DNA of 12,588 nt, from NCBI GenBank assembly GCA_017936725.1, contig JAGBEZ010000016.1, forward strand, positions 1-12,588, read 5' to 3'. This document shows, piece after piece, positions 1 through 7,179 of the stretch (positions are counted from its first letter, which is position 1; each line of letters begins with the position of its first letter). The notes beneath the pieces were generated by a model. That model did no database searches. It was not told the origin of the DNA and was given only the letters and a program-made list of their open reading frames with translations. The DNA is from Agathobacter sp. GTDB lineage: Bacteria > Bacillota_A > Clostridia > Lachnospirales > Lachnospiraceae. The position numbers and the translations under genes are program-made.

Positions 1-266
1 GCTACGATATGGAATTTTGCTTCGCGAAGCTTGGTTTCGTCTGCGGTAAAGTCGATGGTGGTCGCTTTGATTGCTTCGTCTCCTACTTCGTTTGTAGGGT
101 CAATTCCGCTTTTGTATAATTCGATTTTGGCTTCGTTTAAGTCAAAACCTACTACGTCAATCTTTTTTGCAAAGGCTACTGCGATTGGCATCCCAACATA
201 GCCCAATCCTACGAGGGATAATTTTTCTTCTTTTGCTACCAATTTTTCATATAATGTTTTGTACAT
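1..266 (-). CDS. UDP-sugar 6-dehydrogenase, VipA/TviB/WbpA type (N-terminal part only)
   Basis: The window holds the first 88 codons; the rest lies beyond position 1. Residues 17-27 form the start of an NAD-binding Rossmann fold, with the family-typical GLGYVGMP at 20-27 and an acidic residue (D42 in VGFDL) where the NAD ribose is expected. The following SGIDPTNEVGDE segment (about 53-64) is the form typical of enzymes that oxidise C6 of UDP-GlcNAc or UDP-GalNAc to the uronate, rather than of classical UDP-glucose dehydrogenases. That substrate is inferred, since the substrate-binding half and catalytic cysteine are not visible. The ATG at 266 lies 8 bp past the stop of the upstream gene, and its purine-rich ribosome binding region (AGAAGG then GTAAAGAG) overlaps that gene's end, so it is the sixth gene of the operon. 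Its cytoplasmic product would supply a uronate-type sugar nucleotide to the neighbouring glycosyltransferases. Confidence 0.88.
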   Translation of the reverse strand, partial: MYKTLYEKLVAKEEKLSLVGLGYVGMPIAVAFAKKIDVVGFDLNEAKIELYKSGIDPTNEVGDEAIKATTIDFTADETKLREAKFHIV

Positions 267-274
267 CTCTTTAC

Positions 275-2107
275 CTACCTTCTCTCACGTATTTCGTGAA
301 TTTTTTTTAAATATGCCTCTATTACCACTTCTCTCGAGAAGTTTTCTTCTATATAGTGTCTTCCTGCTTCGCCCATGCGTTTTCTGTCTTCATTTGGCAT
401 CGCTAGGAAGGTTTCTATCGTGTCACACAGCGCTTCTACATCGCCTCCAGGATAGATAAAACCTGTTTCCTGATCGACTACCGTTTCCTGACAGCCCGGA
501 TTATCTGTCGTAATCAGCGGTCTGCCGGAGGATGCGCTTTCGAGGAGCACGTTGCTCATGCCTTCTCCATAAGTCGAAGGGTGGATGGTCGCATGCGCTC
601 TGGCAACAAATGGACGGATATCCTTTTGACTGCCGCGATAGGATACGATCCCTTCTGACTCTAATTCTTTTAACTGGTCTTCATAATGACTTTCGGTCGG
701 TTCGATAAATCCTAGCATGTTAAACTCTGTCTGAGGATACTTCGCACGGATTCTTTTCGCCGCTTCGATATAATCATCTACGCCTTTATCGTGCAGGATT
801 CTTCCGATATAGTTAAACACGATTTTGGCTCCCTCTGTTCCATTTCCACCCTCTGGATAATCCTGAAGTAGATAACGCTCGGTATTTACACCTGAGCCAG
901 GGATAAGCATATGGTCACCTTTTACCATGCCAATTTCTTCTGCCAGTTTCATATTCGTGGCATTCTGAAACATGATACAGTCCGAATTGCGGTATGCGAA
1001 TCGGAACAGCGCCATGATAAACTTCTGCATCATTCCGGTTTGATTTAGTACACTACCAAATCCCGTTACGTTGTTAATCACTGGGATTCCCAGTATATGT
1101 GCTGCAATACTTCCATACACGTTTGGTTTCGCTGTATAAGTTAGTACCACGTCTGGTTTGTGTTTACGGAATAAATTTATGTAGTGGAAGAATAACTTTG
1201 CATCCTTGATGACGTTCGTTCCTCTGCGGTCTATTTCTGGGTCATCATAGAGGTAGGGGATATCTTTCATCAGTTCAAATTTCTCGCCATCTGGACAAGA
1301 GATGAGAACTTCGTATCCTTTTTCTATGAATGCTTCGATGAGCTCTTTACGAAAACAGTAGATATCGTCGTCGTTATTCGTAAGCAGAGCAATCAAAGGC
1401 TTTTCTTCTTCTTTGTAATCTTTTCCTAATACGGCGAACACCGTACGAAACATCGTAGCGATATCTCCCCAAAAACTGAAGTGTTCGATCGAATCTAAGT
1501 TTATCTTCATCTTTCGTGGGAGAATCTCATTCACATACATCGCATCTACGTTATCGGCCTTTGCCAACAGCTTTGCTTCACCCTTAAAGCGAATACTGGC
1601 TTCCGATGTGATTCCTGCTGGCAAAAGGAACGTTGCGCGCATGGCGTCCGTGTATTCATTTACGTATTTCGGTACTTCTGGACGGGTACCCACAAAGGAC
1701 ATATTTCCTGCCAGCACATCAAGAAGCTGTGGGAATTCGTCCAATCGGTATTTGCGGATTTTTGCACCAATTTTGGTAATTCTGTCGTCGTACCTTACCG
1801 ACACCTGCGGCCCTATTTGATCCGCATTGGATACCATCGTACGAAATTTATGGATACGAAATTCTTTTCCATAAGATGTCACACGTGTCTGACGATACAA
1901 GACTCCGCCCGGTGAATCGATGGCTATCAGTATCGATATCACCAAAAGAACTGGGCTTAGTACCACCAACAAGAGGAGTGACACACAGATGTCGAATATT
2001 CTTTTTAGCAGCAGGCTTCCCTTTTTTTTCGCCAGAATGTCATAGTAGTGACGCACTTCTTCCGTTTGCATCTCTATCGGAAGCTGTTCCCAGGCTTTTA
2101 ATAGCAT
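275..2107 (-). CDS. Fused phosphoglycosyl transferase - GT4 glycosyltransferase
   Basis: Two enzymes in one 610-residue chain. Residues about 35-230 are a bacterial sugar transferase of the monotopic phosphoglycosyl transferase family (PglC/WbaP catalytic core). They show a hydrophobic re-entrant segment (about 37-64) broken by Ser-Pro at 51-52, FRTM at 88-91, the catalytic Asp-Glu pair at 123-124 within RLDEFPQL, and GTRPE at 140-144. This domain should move a sugar phosphate from a UDP-sugar to undecaprenyl phosphate at the inner membrane face. Residues about 237-610 are a GT-B glycosyltransferase of family GT4, with TGFG, GR...KG (435-442) and the EX7E signature (E515, E523); it probably adds the second sugar. 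The ATG at 2107 is chosen because AGGAG lies 7 nt upstream; a TTG at 2125 would add six residues but has no comparable site. Sugar specificity cannot be read. The 10-bp gap after the aminotransferase suggests translational coupling. Confidence 0.9.
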   Translation of the reverse strand: MLLKAWEQLPIEMQTEEVRHYYDILAKKKGSLLLKRIFDICVSLLLLVVLSPVLLVISILIAIDSPGGVLYRQTRVTSYGKEFRIHKFRTMVSNADQIGPQVSVRYDDRITKIGAKIRKYRLDEFPQLLDVLAGNMSFVGTRPEVPKYVNEYTDAMRATFLLPAGITSEASIRFKGEAKLLAKADNVDAMYVNEILPRKMKINLDSIEHFSFWGDIATMFRTVFAVLGKDYKEEEKPLIALLTNNDDDIYCFRKELIEAFIEKGYEVLISCPDGEKFELMKDIPYLYDDPEIDRRGTNVIKDAKLFFHYINLFRKHKPDVVLTYTAKPNVYGSIAAHILGIPVINNVTGFGSVLNQTGMMQKFIMALFRFAYRNSDCIMFQNATNMKLAEEIGMVKGDHMLIPGSGVNTERYLLQDYPEGGNGTEGAKIVFNYIGRILHDKGVDDYIEAAKRIRAKYPQTEFNMLGFIEPTESHYEDQLKELESEGIVSYRGSQKDIRPFVARAHATIHPSTYGEGMSNVLLESASSGRPLITTDNPGCQETVVDQETGFIYPGGDVEALCDTIETFLAMPNEDRKRMGEAGRHYIEENFSREVVIEAYLKKIHEIRERR

Positions 2108-2114
2108 TTCTTTT

Positions 2115-2119
2115 CTCCT
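2115..2119 (-). promoter_or_regulatory. Ribosome binding site fixing the fusion glycosyltransferase start
   Basis: AGGAG on the minus strand, 7 nt before the ATG at 2107 and overlapping the TAG stop of the aminotransferase gene (2118-2120). It supports ATG at 2107 over the in-frame TTG at 2125 and implies coupled translation of the two genes. Confidence 0.75.
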
Positions 2120-3344
2120 ATCCAATGTATTCTTTTACAATCTCTGTAAAATTAGAAATTACATATGCGATATCTTCTTCTGTCAGTTTCGTATGTAATG
2201 GCAATGTGATTTCATTGCTATAATATGTATATGCATTTGGGAAGTCTTTGATGTCCCAGCCGAGTTCACGATATGCAGTCATCATCGGCAATGGCTTATA
2301 ATGTACGTTACAAGAAATGCCTCTCTCCGCCATCTTTACGATGATGTCATTACGCTGCTCTACGCTGATACCTGGTACTCTTACCAGATACAAATGACCA
2401 GAGCTGGCAAAGTCTTCTCCGTAATGTTCGAGAGTCTTAAGCCCAAGCACTTTGCACATTTCATCGTATTTTTGGATGATTTCTCTTCGTTTTTCTAAAA
2501 GTCCTGGATAACGCTCTAACTGTTTGAGACCGATACCTGCCATGATATCTGTCATATTGCACTTGTACCAAGGCCCTATGATATCATATTCCCATGAGCC
2601 GATTTTGGTTTTTGCCAGTGCGTCTTTTGACTGCCCATGTAAGCTGTAGAGCTGGTATTTCTGATAGATTTCCTCATCATCGATTCCTGGAATCGATTTC
2701 CATGTTGCTGCACCGCCTTCGCCTGTCGTAAGGTTCTTTACTGCGTGAAAAGAAAACGAAGTAAAGTCTGCAAGCTGACCTGCTATTTTTCCATGCCTGC
2801 TAGCTCCAAGGGCATGTGCTCCATCTGCCACAACTGCGACGCGGCCAATGGCTTCTTGAATTTTTCCCTTTGCCTGGAACAGATACTTTTTCTTTTCCAC
2901 GATTTCAAAAATGCGGTCATAATCACACACGACACCACCTAAGTCTACTGGCACGATGGCTTTTGTCTTTTCATTAATCGCTGCTTCGAGCTGGTCGTAG
3001 TCCATTTCCGGACTGTCTACCTGTGAATCGACAAAACGCACGGTCGCACCTACATGAATCGCTGCAGATGCGGACGCTGTGTATGTATAGGCTGGGACGA
3101 TGACTTCATCTCCCTCCCCGATTCCTAATACGCGGAAGTTTAATTCCTCTGCTGCCGTTGCAGAGCTTAAACAAACTACTCTGTTCACTTGGCAGTATTC
3201 TGCGAGATTTCTTTCTAATTGTTTGGTTCTAGGTCCTGTTGTAATCCAGCCGGAACGAAGCACTTCACAGATTTCCCCAATTTCTGCTTCCCCGATGTCT
3301 GGAGGACTAAATGGAATGTTTCTTACTACATTTTCTTTCGTCAT
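2118..3344 (-). CDS. DegT/DnrJ/EryC1/StrS-family sugar-nucleotide aminotransferase
   Basis: A 408-residue PLP-dependent enzyme of the family that transaminates keto-sugar nucleotides, usually nucleotide-linked 4-keto-6-deoxy sugars, to amino sugars. Visible family features are the GW.TTGP substrate/cofactor loop near 32-38, SSATAA and GEGDEVIVPAYTYTA around 60-90, VVADGAHALGA with the PLP-ring aspartate at 174, and SFSFHAVKN with the Schiff-base lysine at 203 followed by GEGG. Length is normal. There is a lysine-rich stretch (about 150-166) before the cofactor aspartate. Start: ATG at 3344 has GGTGGAG 6 nt upstream; a TTG at 3359 would add five residues but would place that site inside the gene. 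It sits 20 bp after the kinase gene and 10 bp before the transferase fusion. A 4,6-dehydratase making its likely substrate is not in the window, so the exact product (for example a bacillosamine- or perosamine-like sugar) is open. Confidence 0.9.
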   Translation of the reverse strand: MTKENVVRNIPFSPPDIGEAEIGEICEVLRSGWITTGPRTKQLERNLAEYCQVNRVVCLSSATAAEELNFRVLGIGEGDEVIVPAYTYTASASAAIHVGATVRFVDSQVDSPEMDYDQLEAAINEKTKAIVPVDLGGVVCDYDRIFEIVEKKKYLFQAKGKIQEAIGRVAVVADGAHALGASRHGKIAGQLADFTSFSFHAVKNLTTGEGGAATWKSIPGIDDEEIYQKYQLYSLHGQSKDALAKTKIGSWEYDIIGPWYKCNMTDIMAGIGLKQLERYPGLLEKRREIIQKYDEMCKVLGLKTLEHYGEDFASSGHLYLVRVPGISVEQRNDIIVKMAERGISCNVHYKPLPMMTAYRELGWDIKDFPNAYTYYSNEITLPLHTKLTEEDIAYVISNFTEIVKEYIG

Positions 3345-3350
3345 ACTAAT

Positions 3351-3357
3351 CTCCACC
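3351..3357 (-). promoter_or_regulatory. Ribosome binding site fixing the aminotransferase start
   Basis: GGTGGAG on the minus strand with a 6-nt spacer to the ATG at 3344. The alternative TTG at 3359 would lie upstream of it, so the ATG is preferred. Confidence 0.7.
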
Positions 3358-3364
3358 AATTACA

Positions 3365-4729
3365 TTATTCGCCGTTTAACACACAGCCAATCATATGTAT
3401 CTTACTTTCTGCAAGGTGTTCCATGCCTCGCAGGATATTTTCTGTCTTGACATAATCCTTCTTGATGATAAAGACGACACCATCTGCATACTGCGCAATT
3501 AGACTGGCATCTGTTAGAAGCCCTACCGGTGCACTGTCAAGAATGAGATAGTCCACTTGGTCTTCTAGGTTCTCAATCATCGCTTTCATACGGCGGCTTC
3601 CTAAATAATTGTCGCCGTCTGCGACCGCTTTTCCACCAGGAACAAAGAAGAACGGTAATTTCTTGTCCAGGCCCATACGATTTGCACTATACATACAATC
3701 TTTCGGACTTGTTTTGCCCTTTAGGAAATCAATAAGTCCAAGCTCTGACTCGAAGTTTAGGATTTCGCTGTCAGAAGGATTTCGAAGGTCTGCATCTATA
3801 AGAACCACTCGTTTTCCTTCCTGTGCCAAACTAAGTGCCAAGTTTACTGCGATGGTACTCTTACCTTCTCCTGGCATCGCGCTGGTAACCAGAATCGTCT
3901 TAAGACTATGCTCTTTCGCACTACGTTCTACTTTATTTCGAATAATACGAATCGCTTCCTTGAACCCTGGTTCAATTTTTTCATCCAAAATATTTAGGCG
4001 ATTCTCTATCTGCTTACTTCTTTCCTTGAAACGAATGTATGGTATAGCACCGAGACATCTCTGATTTACACGTTTGATGCAGTCTTCCTCTCTGCGAATC
4101 GTTTTACGAAGAAGAGTGACAGCGAGTACCCAAAGAAGTCCGAATGCACCACCTATGATTGCGCCTTTTTGGATGTTTCCGCTTAAATCTCTGGAATTTG
4201 ATGGAGCTGTCGGAACGCCAGAGTCGTCAAACACTTTCATACTCACTTTTCCTATGATGGATTCTGAAAAGGATGGGTAGTTGTTTACCACCGCCTGGAG
4301 AATCCGATACGCATTTTCTGGATCTCTATCCTCAACGGAAAGTGTAAAAAGATTTGTATTCTCTATCGACGAAGCTGTAATGCGCCCTGAGATAGAGGAT
4401 ACGCCTAATTCATTCGCAACTCTTCGCTGTAGTACTCCACTCGTAAGAATGTACGGAAACGTCTTTGCGAGCTGTTCTGCTGCAGAGTTGTCGTAATAGG
4501 TACTGGTCGTCCCACCTTGTACATTGCGGATTCGAATGGTAAAGGTCGTCGACGCCGTATACATCGGCACGTAATTCCTATACGCCATCACCCCCATAAT
4601 GACCGCTCCGATGACAGCCAGCACTACCACATGCCTCCACATGATGCGTAGTGTTCGAAGAAAATCCGACAGAAGGAGCGTAATATCTATTTTGTCTAAT
4701 CCTTCTATTTCATTATCCCTCTGACTCAT
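3365..4729 (-). CDS. Wzz-domain/BY-kinase fusion with intact catalytic motifs but no tyrosine tail
   Basis: A 454-residue membrane protein of the polysaccharide co-polymerase/bacterial tyrosine kinase group, which controls chain length and export of surface polysaccharide. The N-terminal Wzz region has two membrane segments (about 30-50 and 189-208) flanking an extracellular part. The cytoplasmic kinase domain has an oligomerisation-type EX2RX2R motif (E258, R261, R264), Walker A SAMPGEGKST at 283-292 with K290, Walker A' VVLIDADLR at 308-316 with D312 and D314, and Walker B LILDSAP at 395-401 with D398. All are canonical. The protein ends at IGCVLNGE, with no tyrosine-rich C-terminal cluster, the usual autophosphorylation site. 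The start is supported by AGGAG 6 nt before the ATG, encoded inside the end of the preceding gene, with a 17-bp overlap. It probably phosphorylates the tail of that neighbour in trans; this is inference. Confidence 0.9.
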   Translation of the reverse strand: MSQRDNEIEGLDKIDITLLLSDFLRTLRIMWRHVVVLAVIGAVIMGVMAYRNYVPMYTASTTFTIRIRNVQGGTTSTYYDNSAAEQLAKTFPYILTSGVLQRRVANELGVSSISGRITASSIENTNLFTLSVEDRDPENAYRILQAVVNNYPSFSESIIGKVSMKVFDDSGVPTAPSNSRDLSGNIQKGAIIGGAFGLLWVLAVTLLRKTIRREEDCIKRVNQRCLGAIPYIRFKERSKQIENRLNILDEKIEPGFKEAIRIIRNKVERSAKEHSLKTILVTSAMPGEGKSTIAVNLALSLAQEGKRVVLIDADLRNPSDSEILNFESELGLIDFLKGKTSPKDCMYSANRMGLDKKLPFFFVPGGKAVADGDNYLGSRRMKAMIENLEDQVDYLILDSAPVGLLTDASLIAQYADGVVFIIKKDYVKTENILRGMEHLAESKIHMIGCVLNGE

Positions 4730-6221
4730 CGCTCTCTCCTTTCAGGATTATATCGCTGTGGTAATAATTGCCATACTTTCCGTACTTACCATATTTGCCG
4801 TACTTGCCATATTTTCCATAGCCGTATTTTCCATAACCGTGACGCTTACGTCCATATCCATATCCATAGCCGTATCCATAGCCATATCCATAACCCGAAC
4901 TGTATCCGGCAGAGATAACATCTTCCATGGTTACAACATCATTAAATATGCATCCTAGACAGCCTTCTCCGTACGAATTCAACATGTCGATGGTATCATT
5001 GATATATTTCACCTGTGCAGTGTTTTGTTTTACTACCAAAAGTGACATATCGGAAAGCCTTGCCAGTACTTCTGCGTCTGCATTTCTTTTCGCTGGTGGT
5101 CCATCGATAATGATAACATCCATTTCCTGACTCATTTCTTTCAAGAATTTTTCAAAAACTTGGGATTCCAATAAATCGGCCGCATGTAAATTTTCCTTCT
5201 TATTGAGCATCACCTTAAACCTATAGTTGGTCGGCTGATAAAGGACCGCTTTTAATGAATCTAGGCTGTTCATTCCATATGTCCAGCCGATGTAATCGGA
5301 TTCTTTGATTCCGAGTTTTTCATGCATATCTGTTTTTCTAAGGTTTCCTTCAATCAAAAGCACTTTATCAAAACGCTGTGACATTACCTCTGCGAGGTTG
5401 ATTGCCAGCGTAGTTCTGCCTTCGCCCTCTTCGGTACTGGAAACGTAGATGATCTTTTTGTTCGTTTTATGCATCTTGTAAAGCAGCTTCGTACGGATTT
5501 TCTTGATCTTCTCTGCGTAACCAAAGCCAACCCTAGGATCGGACACAAGCACTGCCTTTTTCTCATGATCCAAAATCGCAAGCTCTGTCGTATCCAGCAT
5601 CTCTGGAATATCGGATACATTCTTGACGGTATCCTTGAAATAAGAGATCAATGCGAGAAGTAGGATTATCGCCATGGCTCCGAGAACAAATCCCTGTGTA
5701 CGCGCTGTACCATCCTGTACTCTGCTGTCTGGAGAACTTGGATACACTGGTACTTCAAATGTCTCGATTACCACTTCGCCTAACACTTCATCCCCTACCG
5801 CCGGGTAACATTTTAACATGGATTTTAACTGACGAAACGCCGCTTCCGGTGAACTTGAAGTTACCGATACGCTCACAAGGTTTGTCTCTGAAACAACGGA
5901 AACATTTACATTTCCGTCAAAATAATCTGTGCCCAAATCCTGACACACTAGTTTTTTCAACACCTGGCTGTCCATAACGACTGTAAAAACGTCTGTCATC
6001 TGTTTTACTTTTGACAGGTTCCCATAAGGTCCTGTCGAACTAGCCTTTGCCGATATAACAAAGGTGGTGCGCGATGTATAGGTAGGCTGATATGCCAAAT
6101 GCACTCCTACATACATAAGCAGTGAAACCGCAATTCCCACGATGAGTGCGACCCACAGGTCACGCAATACATCTTTAAATATGCAATATAGATTTATCTT
6201 GCCTTGACCTGTTTTATTCAT
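4713..6221 (-). CDS. Wzz-domain/degenerate BY-kinase fusion with long tyrosine-rich tail
   Basis: A 502-residue protein with the same layout as its neighbour: a Wzz-type region with membrane segments at about 22-44 and 177-195, then a cytoplasmic kinase-like P-loop domain. The kinase motifs are altered. Walker A reads EEGEGRTT (264-271), with arginine at 269 instead of the essential lysine. Walker A' reads LLIEGNLR (288-295), with both usual aspartates replaced (E291, N293). Walker B IIIDGPP (370-376) is kept. The interaction motif is close to EX2RX2R (E237, K240, R243). The tail at 440-487 contains 18 tyrosines, first as GY repeats, then as KYG repeats. Catalytic loss is inferred from known roles of these residues. 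It overlaps the gene before it by 8 bp (ATGAATAA) and the next by 17 bp, so the two kinases are probably made together. It likely acts as scaffold and phosphoacceptor in polysaccharide assembly. Confidence 0.88.
   Translation of the reverse strand: MNKTGQGKINLYCIFKDVLRDLWVALIVGIAVSLLMYVGVHLAYQPTYTSRTTFVISAKASSTGPYGNLSKVKQMTDVFTVVMDSQVLKKLVCQDLGTDYFDGNVNVSVVSETNLVSVSVTSSSPEAAFRQLKSMLKCYPAVGDEVLGEVVIETFEVPVYPSSPDSRVQDGTARTQGFVLGAMAIILLLALISYFKDTVKNVSDIPEMLDTTELAILDHEKKAVLVSDPRVGFGYAEKIKKIRTKLLYKMHKTNKKIIYVSSTEEGEGRTTLAINLAEVMSQRFDKVLLIEGNLRKTDMHEKLGIKESDYIGWTYGMNSLDSLKAVLYQPTNYRFKVMLNKKENLHAADLLESQVFEKFLKEMSQEMDVIIIDGPPAKRNADAEVLARLSDMSLLVVKQNTAQVKYINDTIDMLNSYGEGCLGCIFNDVVTMEDVISAGYSSGYGYGYGYGYGYGYGRKRHGYGKYGYGKYGKYGKYGKYGKYGNYYHSDIILKGESDESEG
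4761..4904 (-). repeat. In-frame GY and KYG coding repeats (tyrosine tail)
   Basis: Imperfect tandem repeats encode the tyrosine tail. A run of 6-nt GY units (seven tyrosines, near 4854-4892) is followed, after an RKRH break, by mostly 9-nt KYG units. Synonymous differences (TAT/TAC, GGA/GGC, AAA/AAG) are scattered through the units. This indicates the peptide pattern is conserved and the array is not a fresh slippage product. Confidence 0.9.
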
Positions 6222-7023
6222 TCGTCTCCCTCACTACAACAATCAAACGACTCGTTCCTGTGCTGTTGTTTCCTTCTACCACATAATCTACATAGTAAAT
6301 CCCTGCTTTTGATGTATCTACCTTGTTTTGAATCGAAAGGTCACCATCAATATCGGATCCTACATAATAATCTTCTGCTTTAAACTCTGCGCCCTGCTCG
6401 AGATAAAGGATATATTCCGTCAATTTCACAGTGATACGCTCTACGGTCACGTCATAAATCTCTACTTCAACTGGTAAATATGCTGTTTTTCCCAAACTGT
6501 CTGTCACTCGAAACTCAATTGCGTACTTCCCTGTCTCTGTCGTGTCCACATACTCACCCATTGTATATTTCACATAATCGCTCATGTCTCCATCAAGTCC
6601 ACTCTCTGCGCCCACGATATTACTAAACTCGAGCGCTCCGCCTCTAGGTATACGCAGGTCATCTGCCAGAGTAAACTTTGGCTCCTCGTAGTCCGTATAG
6701 ACAAGAGTTCGGATTAATCGACCAACATTTCCTTTTTTATCGATTGCTGCATAGGTCACCTCGCAGGTATTTGTGTCCAAAAATGCGGAAATCTCCTCCA
6801 CTACAAGACTATCGCTCACATCCCCCGATTTGTTGTCCATCGCTTTCACGCCAGCTAATAATTCTTCTTCTGTGATGGCCACACTCGCGGTAATAGAATC
6901 CGTTTCTGCCGTGATTTTCGGTGGCTCTGTGTCTCTCGTTCGAAATTCATATATTTTGTATACGCCAAATATTACTACTGAAATAAGCAGTAAAATTATG
7001 CTTGCAAGTTTAATTTTTCTCAT
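6214..7023 (-). CDS. Membrane-anchored protein with three Ig-like domains
   Basis: First gene of the glycan operon, 269 residues, function not recognised. Residues 6-23 are one hydrophobic helix after a basic start (MRKIK), and no lipobox cysteine is seen, so the protein is probably anchored by this uncleaved helix with the rest outside. The outer part contains three degenerate Ig-like domains of the bacterial DUF5011/HYR-like kind, about 33-111, 112-190 and 193-265. Each has a D-G/S-D-[VML]-S turn (GDVSD, GDMSD, GDLS) and a closing strand such as VTYAAIDKKGN, YAIEFRVTDSLG or YYVDYVVEGN. Such domains usually form stalks or bind carbohydrate or protein. The ATG has GGGGAG just upstream, lies about 35 nt from the predicted transcription start, and its stop overlaps the next gene by 8 bp. 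Coupling to two Wzz-kinase proteins suggests an extracellular partner or sensor for polysaccharide assembly; this is inference. Confidence 0.8.
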   Translation of the reverse strand: MRKIKLASIILLLISVVIFGVYKIYEFRTRDTEPPKITAETDSITASVAITEEELLAGVKAMDNKSGDVSDSLVVEEISAFLDTNTCEVTYAAIDKKGNVGRLIRTLVYTDYEEPKFTLADDLRIPRGGALEFSNIVGAESGLDGDMSDYVKYTMGEYVDTTETGKYAIEFRVTDSLGKTAYLPVEVEIYDVTVERITVKLTEYILYLEQGAEFKAEDYYVGSDIDGDLSIQNKVDTSKAGIYYVDYVVEGNNSTGTSRLIVVVRETNE

Positions 7024-7064
7024 GTGCTCCCCTTCAAATATGCATAATTATCCATAATCAATTT

Positions 7065-7093
7065 ATTGTAGCAAATTTTCGACAAAATTTCAA
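7065..7093 (-). promoter_or_regulatory. Sigma-A promoter of the glycan operon
   Basis: On the minus strand, TTGAAA (-35, 7088-7093) is followed by exactly 17 bp and TACAAT (-10, 7065-7070). TG one base before the -10 box makes an extended -10. The transcription start should fall near 7058, leaving a 5' leader of about 35 nt before the ATG at 7023, too short for a riboswitch or attenuator. Confidence 0.8.
7073..7090. promoter_or_regulatory. 18-bp inverted repeat in the promoter spacer, candidate operator
   Basis: AAATTTT-CGAC-AAAATTT is a perfect inverted repeat with 7-bp arms and a 4-bp centre. It occupies most of the -35/-10 spacer and overlaps three bases of the -35 box. This position would suit a repressor that blocks RNA polymerase. 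The arms are pure A/T, so chance occurrence cannot be excluded and no regulator is identified. Confidence 0.4.
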
Positions 7094-7130
7094 GATAAGA
7101 CAAGGGTTTTAAGAACAAATTTTATGCAAT

Positions 7131-7164
7131 GAAAAGCAGGAGAACCGACTCTCGATTCTCCTGC
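7131..7164 (-). terminator. Intrinsic terminator of the giant surface-protein gene
   Basis: Fifteen bases past the TAG stop at 7180, the minus strand folds into GCAGGAGAA paired with TTCTCCTGC. The stem continues through a T-G wobble and CGA/TCG to a three-base loop, giving about 13 paired positions, then TTTT. It separates the surface-protein gene from the glycan operon promoter. Read on the plus strand the hairpin lacks a good T-run, so it appears to act one way. Confidence 0.88.
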
Positions 7165-7179
7165 AATTATTACTTTTTA

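Noticed and set aside
2108..2125. TTG start that would make the transferase fusion overlap the aminotransferase gene by 8 bp
   Set aside because: AGGAG at 2115-2119 is ideally placed for the ATG at 2107 and would lie inside the coding region if TTG at 2125 were used.
3345..3359. TTG start adding five residues to the aminotransferase
   Set aside because: The GGTGGAG site lies between this TTG and the ATG at 3344 and fits only the ATG.
4761..4904. Possible CRISPR-like or satellite array
   Set aside because: The units are 6 and 9 nt with no spacers and encode an in-frame tyrosine tail.
7047..7058. ATTAT-CC-ATAAT palindrome near the predicted transcription start
   Set aside because: Five-base A/T arms in an A/T-rich leader are expected by chance; the 7-4-7 repeat in the promoter spacer is stronger.
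7024..7130. Possible riboswitch or attenuator before the glycan operon
   Set aside because: The predicted leader is only about 35 nt and has no stable GC-containing hairpin.
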